NCBI GenBank assembly: GCA_017506865.1
Contig: JAFCMP010000024.1
Location: 682,001-746,000, forward strand
Origin: Tribonema minus
Taxonomy: Eukaryota; Sar; Xanthophyceae; Tribonematales; Tribonemataceae
Direction of reading: 5' to 3'
DNA: 64,000 nt
Numbering within the stretch: position 1 is the stretch's first letter; every line of letters starts with the position of its first letter. Positions 58,467 through 64,000 of this stretch are shown piece after piece. Below the pieces are notes generated by a model. That model was not told where the DNA came from. It was given only the letters and a program-made list of their open reading frames with translations, and ran no database searches. A program made the translations under genes and the position numbers.

Positions 58467-61400
58467 ATGGTGGAGGTACCAAAAGCAGCTGCGGCGCTTG
58501 CGCTGAGGAGCGGAGAGGAATTCAGCATCACCGCACTTGCAGAAGAAGAGCAGCAGCTCAACGTGATCACGCCAAGCACGAGTGCCAACAACTTTGAGCA
58601 CTTGGATGTGAACCTGATCCCTTTCGACAGCACAAGCACGGAGTGCTCCAGTGATGTCGATGCAGATGATCTCCGCTCAGAAGGCAGGCTTAGGAACTGC
58701 AGCTGCCACTGCCTGGAGCCGTCAAAATCGAAGCCTGGCTTCTTCGAGACCTGCCTGGCGATGCTGACGCTGGGCCTCGTATGCGGCTGGTGAGCGAACT
58801 CGACATCTTCTGCGCTGCTTCATCGCAATGTTAACTCATCTCAGCGCGCTGGCCGCGTCCTCCCCAGTAGCGCCATGATGTTATGTGCTGGCAACAGCCC
58901 AGCGCTGCTTTTGGATCCTGCAGTTGCCTCTGCGAATCTTCAGGCAGTCGCCGGTTGGACGGATCTGGGTCCTGCAGAAGTCTGGTACGCTTTGGCGAGG
59001 TTTTTGCACGCTTTGGCGAGGTAAAGCACGTGATAGCACCCAAAACATTTGTAGATGACACTACACAGCTGGCGAGTCATGTTACGGAGATATACGATTC
59101 CGCGTACTAGAAGTACATACCAATCTGTAGAGTTGTCAGCCGATGCCTCTTGTCGGCTTATCCGTCAATGGGGTCCCGGTCGGCTCGGCTACACCGGCTA
59201 GCCGATGCGTGGATATATGAGTCGGCTTTCCACCGGCTTTTGGTCGGCTTAGGAGATTGGACCGGCTTCACGGTGTCGGCAGCGTTTTTTTGATGATCAT
59301 TTCACTCTCCTCGGCTCCTTGCGAGCCTCAGTTTCCACTACTCTGGCACTCATCTGACACTGTAAGGCTGATGCGGTGCCGACGCTGCTCAGGCAGCCAC
59401 CCCCAGAGCATACGTATACGAGCGCGCAGGCACCCACGGTCCCACACTTGGTTCAATTCAGAGTTGAAGTTGGCAAAGCTTTTTGGCTGTACTTACGCCT
59501 TCGCGGCAGTACGTGTGACGAATGCTTTCCGTACTGCATGCTCAGCAGACTGCAGCAACAGCATCAGCTCTGCGCATCTCTGGTGTGTTTGTTGCGTGAG
59601 TCAGAACTGGTGATTCGCGTATATGCAGCATCGTATAGGGAGCGCATGGTCCGTTGCCATCTGTAAGGCACCTAACCGCCTCCTTGGGTGCCTGAAGTCA
59701 CTCCAGCATCTCCTGCCTGCGGCTTGCTGTTTGGCTGCATTGCGCATTTTTCAAGAACAGACGACAAAAAGCCGGGGTATCGATCAGCTGGGCAAACCGG
59801 CTACACCGGCTAGCCGAAGCCGACCGGCTTAGCCGGTGGTCGGCTGACAACTCTACCAATCTGGTGTTGTAGTGCATCGGGTCAGCTTTCTGCACCATTA
59901 CATAGCAACAGCCACCATACCGCTGCAGTCTGCAGCCCCAGCTCCTTCTCCCATCATGCACTGGTCCTGGCACCAGCGGGGCTGAGGCACAGGAGGTGAC
60001 TAGTGCCCGCAGTGGTGATGGCGGCGTGTGCGGCAGCCGTGTTCGATCCGTACAGGGCGCAGGCGAACAACCTGGACAGGAGGGACGGTATGGCCGCGCT
60101 GTACCGTGGCGTGCTCCAGATGGGGCTGTATGGAGGGCCTACAGTGTAGTGGGATTTGCAAGTTCATTTGGGCTTAGTTGAAAGTGTCTCAATGCGCATT
60201 GCCTATGTATACCAATGCACTTGCGCAAGGCGCTGTGCATCTCCAGTTCCAGAGCTGTTGCTGGACAGCGCCGTTGCATCAAGCCCAACAGCGGCAGGTG
60301 ACGCAGAGCTGTGTTGATGATGTTCACCCAGTGGAACAGGCCGTGCGAGGCAGGCACTGCGCCATACCTGCATACCCCATGTCAGATGGCACATCCATGT
60401 GTGCTGCACGTCAACGACCCGAGCCACAGGGCTCTCTTCGCGCGATCAAACTCATTACAACGTCCCACATGACATGCTGCTGCTGCGCTCGCACTGAGCA
60501 CTGCCACCGCCGCGGCTCATCTCCCTCTGCGCAGGTTCTACATGATACTGCTGCTGGAGGCGGCGCTGGTGATACACGCCGTCGCCTGCCAGTGCGTCTG
60601 GAGCGGGTCTATCGCGGCGCTGCTGCTGGCGAGCTGCTGGTTCCCGCTCGACAACAGGTGCGCGCCGCGCGCGTGGCATTTCAGTTTGGGTTAGCGGTAG
60701 GGTTGGACGTATGCACCAATTATCAACTGCAACAGTGGTATCCGCTCGACAACGGGTGCGCCGCGCGCGTGGCAGTTCAGTTTGGGCTAGGGTTAGGGGG
60801 TAGGAGCCAATTCAACTACAACAGTGGCGGTCCAGGCGTACTCTGGTGACCACCATGTCCGTGAGAGGGAACACTAAGTAGTTGCAGGAGCAGCAACGAC
60901 GGAAGCCATGATCCACACCTTGGTGCATATGGCCACGCAGCTTCAAGACGCTCGCATTCAAAGCGACTTTCCATTGTGCTGTTGTGGCCGTCCTTCTGCG
61001 CTGGTCACAGTCGTGCTCCCTTCGTGATTACCTCGTTGCGCACTCTGGAAGTTCAACATCCAGTTTTGATTGACCGAGAGGCTTGAGACCTGACCCACGG
61101 CAACCATCTGAGAGGGGTTATCTGGGTGTGTGTTCCAAATTGGGACGCCTTGGGGCGCACTGCTCCTAGAGCAGATGGGGAAGACATATGCATGGTGGGG
61201 GGGGGATGTGGGGGGGTCTGCTGTCTCAGCACTGTCATTTCTCACCCCTCCAAAGCGCTGGTGCGCACACTCACCTGCAGCTGTCGCATTATCGTCATGT
61301 TCCGTGTTGCAGGTACCCGTGGGAGGCGTTCATACACGGCCCCCTCTTCAAGCTGTGGCGCAGGTGAGCTGAGGGGTATGTAGGGTAGGTTGGTAAGTTC

Positions 61401-64000
61401 GCGTGTGGTACCTCAACAGTGAAGTTTGCGGGGTACAAGTCATGTGTCACAGCCCGTTGTGTCAACGTGTCTCAGCGCGGTATGGCAGCCCTGCAGCGCT
61501 CTGCACTGTGTCCTCAGCGTGTATGTATGAAAACATGAGGGCCGGCATGCTCAACGTCAACTATAGTCCCTGGGCTGTGTGTGGCACCTTGGCCCCGATT
61601 GTGACCGCCGCCTGCTCTGCCTTTGTGTATGTACTCATGTGAACCAGTACGGCATCACATCTATGACCCCGCTTCAGGTTGTCTTGCTGCTGTAGGTAGT
61701 GCGTCAAAGCCGATGTGTTGCGACGTTTGTGTATCATAGAATTTCATGCGTATTGAAGTTGATGCTTGCCTCTATTCGTCACGCAGGTACTTTGACTGGT
61801 CGTGCGAGGTGCATGAGCAGCTGGACCCTAGCAGGCGCTACATGTTCGCCGAGATGCCGCACGGGTGAGCCATGATACATACCGTATGCTTTTTAACCGC
61901 TGCATCACTATCTGGCGCACATACCATAACGACCATCAAGTGCAAGCAAGTATTATGGCGCGGTGATTTTTAATTGCTGCAACACTGGTTTGTGCAGGAT
62001 GCATGGCTCAGTTTAGGCTGCAAGGCTGCAAGTTCGCAGTTCCACACTCCTTGGTAGCAGGCGCTGAATTTGCGCCCATGCTGCACTTTGCCCCGCACAT
62101 CTGTGCACGAGTTGTCCCTTGAAGCCGCTATGTATGCTCGCCTGCTTGCCGGTCGTGAGCTGCTGACCCATGTGCGCCTACCCCTCCACCCCCCTCCCCC
62201 AGTCGCCCCCCCCCCTCTCCCCTGCCCCTGTCGCAAAGCTGCTGCCGCTTCACTATCGCGACATGTCATTCTCACGTCTCGTGCCCCCCCCCCCTCTCCC
62301 CCTCTCATCCCCCCCCCCTTGCCCCCGCTGCCCCCCCCCCCCCCCCTTCAGCGTCATCCCCCTCCCTGCGCTGCTGTCGGCCTCCGTCGTGCGGCACGCA
62401 TTCCCGGGGCTCGGCTACGTCATGGGCGTCGGCGCAGACATCGTGCTGCGCGTGCCCGGCATTCGCCAGCTCTATGGCTGGCTCGGCGTGCGCGCCGCCG
62501 GCCCTAACACGATTCGCCAGATGTATGAGGTGAGAGCTAATGTTAGAGTTAGAGTCAGGCTATTTACGATATCACATGTCGAGGTTGGGGTTCGTGGTTG
62601 GGTAAGGTTGATCGGTCCCAACACTCCAGGGACAGGAATGAAGCTGGGCTGCTCTTGCACGTCACGTGTAGAGGGTCTGACATACAGTAAGTCGGTCCTA
62701 ACACTATCCGCCAGATGTATGAGGTGAGAGGGGGGGCTGAGCAGTGCTAGTAAGGGTTAGGGCCACACTAGGGTTAGTGTAGAACTAGGGTCACTGCTGG
62801 GCTGCGTAGGGTCAGGGTTGAGGTTACGTTTAGGGTCAGAGTTAGGGCAACATCACTGGCATGACGCGAGCCATTTGCGGCTTGACAGCCTGATGTGCTT
62901 GTACAATCAACACACAGACGTGCATGGCTCAATGCCGTGGCGCGGCGCGGCGCTGCGGAATTTGCGGACGCGCGGGGCGTGCAGCAGCAGCGCTCAGCGC
63001 GCGCCACACGTCAGCGCTCAGATGGCTCCTGCTTCTTTCTGTGCGCTGCCGCGGGATGGCATCCACGTGGGCGTTGTTCGCGGGATGGGGTGCGTAAACG
63101 GGGGGGGGGGGGGGGGCAGGCGACATCAGTTGCGAACATTGCTGAAACTGCTGTTTGCAGCAGCAGCAGCGCTCACTGCACGTTCATCGCACGCCACACG
63201 TGCTCAAACCGCTGCTCTCGCTGTGCGCTCGCTGCTGCCTGCAGGATGGCGTCCACGTCGGCGTTGTCGTCGGCGGCATTGCGGAGATGTTCCTCGTGAG
63301 CCGCAAGGAGGAGCGCATCTTCCTGCAGCAGCGCAAGGGCTTCGTGCGCGTCGCCATACGCAACGGCGCCGACATTGTGCCGGTGGTGAGTCACAGTTGA
63401 GGTTTTTTAGGGTTACAGTATGTACGGTTTTGATCGTAGCGACTTCCTGTAGCAGCGCTTGGTGCGCGTCGCCATACGCAACGGCGCCGACATCGTGTAT
63501 GTGGTGAGTCACAGTTGAAGCTGTCTAGACTGCAGCAGCGCAAGGGATTTTTGCGTGTCACCATACGGATTGGCGCGGACATCGTGCCGGTGGTGAGTCA
63601 CAGTTGTTCTAGGGTTGAAGTGGGGTTTGGCGAGGATCATGGCATCATCCTGCAGCAGCTCAAGGGCTTTGTCAAGAACAGCTCAGACATCGTGCACCTT
63701 CAAGAAACTTCTAGCAAATCAAAGCCCCCAATTGCAATCGACGTTGTAAAGTTTATGCATGACATGATGAAAAATCTCACTTGCATGTGCGCATACGCGT
63801 TCCTACCTGCCTAATCGTCTGAGCGTTGACTTGCCGCATGGCGACCATGGCTGACTTCATCCTTCCTTTACCTGTGCCGCGCGCATTTCGGCTGCAGTTC
63901 TTCTTCGGGAGCAGCCTGCTCTTCGACATTGCCGGCGGCAGCGACAGCAACAGCTACCTCATGAAGCTGAGCCGCAAGATGAGGTCCAGTCTCGTGCCTT
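58467..64000 (+). CDS. DGAT2: Diacylglycerol O-acyltransferase type 2, 5' part
   Basis: Seven exons with matching phases: 58467-58789 (ATG), 60535-60657, 61313-61363, 61787-61864, 62352-62529, 63245-63385 and 63898 to beyond 64000. DGAT2 makes triacylglycerol from diacylglycerol and acyl-CoA in the ER/lipid-droplet membrane. The first ~90 residues are soluble and Ser/Glu-rich. A hydrophobic hairpin follows (CLAMLTLGLVCGWFYMILLL and further), then FKLWRRYFDWSCEVHEQLDP, SRRYMFAEMPHG (catalytic His191; HPHG in animals, EPHS in plants), VLRVPGIRQLYGWLGVRAA, VGVVVGGIAEMF, LQQRKGFVRVAIRNGADIVP and FFFGSSLLF, then KLSRKMRSSLVP at the edge. About the last 15-25% of the protein is missing. Intron 1 carries a transposon and later introns carry exon-edge duplications. 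Exon 1 is assigned because its phase and hydrophobic end join perfectly to exon 2. Confidence 0.93.
59128..59855. mobile_element. Non-autonomous hAT-like DNA transposon (MITE)
   Basis: A 728-bp element with perfect 16-bp terminal inverted repeats TAGAGTTGTCAGCCGA (59128-59143, and its complement at 59840-59855). It is flanked by an exact 8-bp target-site duplication CCAATCTG (59120-59127 and 59856-59863). The 8-bp TSD and the TAGAG-type terminus are typical of hAT elements. Subterminal CCGGCT/AGCCGG clusters lie at both ends, as expected for transposase binding sites. No transposase is encoded. It sits in intron 1 of DGAT2. The intact TSD and TIRs suggest a recent insertion. Confidence 0.93.
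60658..60810 (+). repeat. Exon-edge duplication with TTAGGG motifs (DGAT2 intron 2)
   Basis: Exon end CCGCTCGACAACAG|GTGCGCGCCGCGCGCGTGGCA (boundary 60657) is repeated at about 60740-60775 as CCGCTCGACAACGGGTGCGCCGCGCGCGTGGCA. Original and copy are each followed by GTTTGGGTTAGCGGTAGGGTT or GTTTGGGCTAGGGTTAGGG. Confidence 0.92.
62504..62770 (+). repeat. Exon-edge duplication with TTAGGG motifs (DGAT2 intron 5)
   Basis: CCTAACACGATTCGCCAGAT, then GTATGAG|GTGAGAG (real boundary 62529), recurs at 62697-62730 as CCTAACACTATCCGCCAGAT, then GTATGAG|GTGAGAG, followed by TAAGGGTTAGGGCC and ACTAGGGTTAGTG (62752-62778). Confidence 0.92.
62975..63090 (+). repeat. Duplicated acceptor and 5' edge of DGAT2 exon 6
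   Basis: The segment AGCAGCAGCGCTCA...CGCCACACGT...CTGTGCGCTGCCGCGG followed by GATGGCATCCACGTGGGCGT mirrors the end of intron 5 and the exon 6 start (63157 to about 63275, GATGGCGTCCACGTCGGCGT at 63245). The copy lost its AG acceptor (GCGG). Confidence 0.85.
63386..63705 (+). repeat. Triple exon-edge duplication (DGAT2 intron 6)
   Basis: The 3' end of exon 6 with its donor (GACATTGTGCCGGTG|GTGAGTCACAGTTG, boundary 63385) is repeated at about 63450-63516 (ATCGTGTATGTG|GTGAGTCACAGTTG), 63529-63606 (ATCGTGCCGGTG|GTGAGTCACAGTTG) and, truncated, at 63649-63698 (CTGCAGCAGCTCAAGGGCTT to ATCGTGCACC). The second copy keeps an open frame from the CTGCAGCAG on (RKGFLRVTIRIGADIVPV). TTTTAGGGTT (63405) and TTCTAGGGTT (63607) follow the donors. 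Confidence 0.93.

Noticed and set aside
60008..60153. Candidate extra exon in DGAT2 intron 1 (MAACAAAVFDPYRAQANNLD)
   Set aside because: Its phase does not fit between exons 1 and 2, which already join perfectly (TG|G giving Trp); perhaps an unrelated ORF or remnant.

Overview
The window looks like nuclear DNA of a GC-rich photosynthetic protist (alga). The evidence is: protein-coding genes broken by GT-AG introns whose exon phases join cleanly; an all-eukaryotic gene set (SepSecS, NAF1, DYRK kinase, PP2C phosphatase, DGAT2, a ciliary/tubulin-cofactor C-CAP protein); poly-Q, poly-A and poly-G tracts in proteins; and a signal peptide followed by an Arg/Ser/Ala-rich stretch on one protein, as in plastid-targeted proteins of secondary-plastid algae. 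The lineage (stramenopile, haptophyte or green) cannot be fixed from sequence alone. No rRNA, tRNA, CRISPR or bacterial operon was seen.

Layout. 0.5-1.4 kb: 5' part of a C-CAP/TBCC-domain gene (-), leaving the window on the left. 1.6-3.3 kb: intronless two-RRM-like protein (+). 5.1-6.0 kb: GTP cyclohydrolase II (-), head to head with a small coiled-coil, tail-anchored protein (+, 6.1-6.7 kb). 6.7-11.6 kb: mostly repeats, namely a diverged direct duplication around a ~750-bp fold-back. 11.7-13.1 kb: a multi-exon membrane-protein gene or young pseudogene (-). 13.4-15.9 kb: a tiny gene (-) divergent from NAF1 (+). 16.8-18.9 kb: SepSecS (-). 19.9-28.2 kb: a ten-exon PP2C phosphatase (-) with 343 codons spread over 8.3 kb. 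29.5-32.9 kb: SRPBCC/START-domain protein (+). 34.0-37.4 kb: armadillo-repeat protein (+), followed at 39.9-42.7 kb by a decayed paralogue. 44.6-45.8 kb: small coiled-coil protein (+). 46.2-57.1 kb: DYRK-family kinase (+) of the plant DYRKP type. 58.5-64.0 kb: DGAT2 (+), running off the right edge, with a 728-bp hAT-like non-autonomous transposon in intron 1.

The genes are housekeeping or metabolic (riboflavin, selenocysteine, H/ACA snoRNP assembly, signalling, triacylglycerol) and do not form an evident pathway cluster. The DYRK kinase beside DGAT2 is of interest because algal DYRKs are known regulators of starch and oil accumulation, but the adjacency may be chance.

The strongest unexplained signal is structural. 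In at least four genes the 3' end of an exon, together with its 5' splice site and the start of the intron, is repeated one to three times inside the following intron. In several of these introns the copies are interspersed with telomere-like TTAGGG/CCCTAA motifs. A few introns carry the mirror-image event (acceptor plus 5' exon end). This recurrent splice-site-centred exon-edge duplication is the main candidate for an undescribed process.
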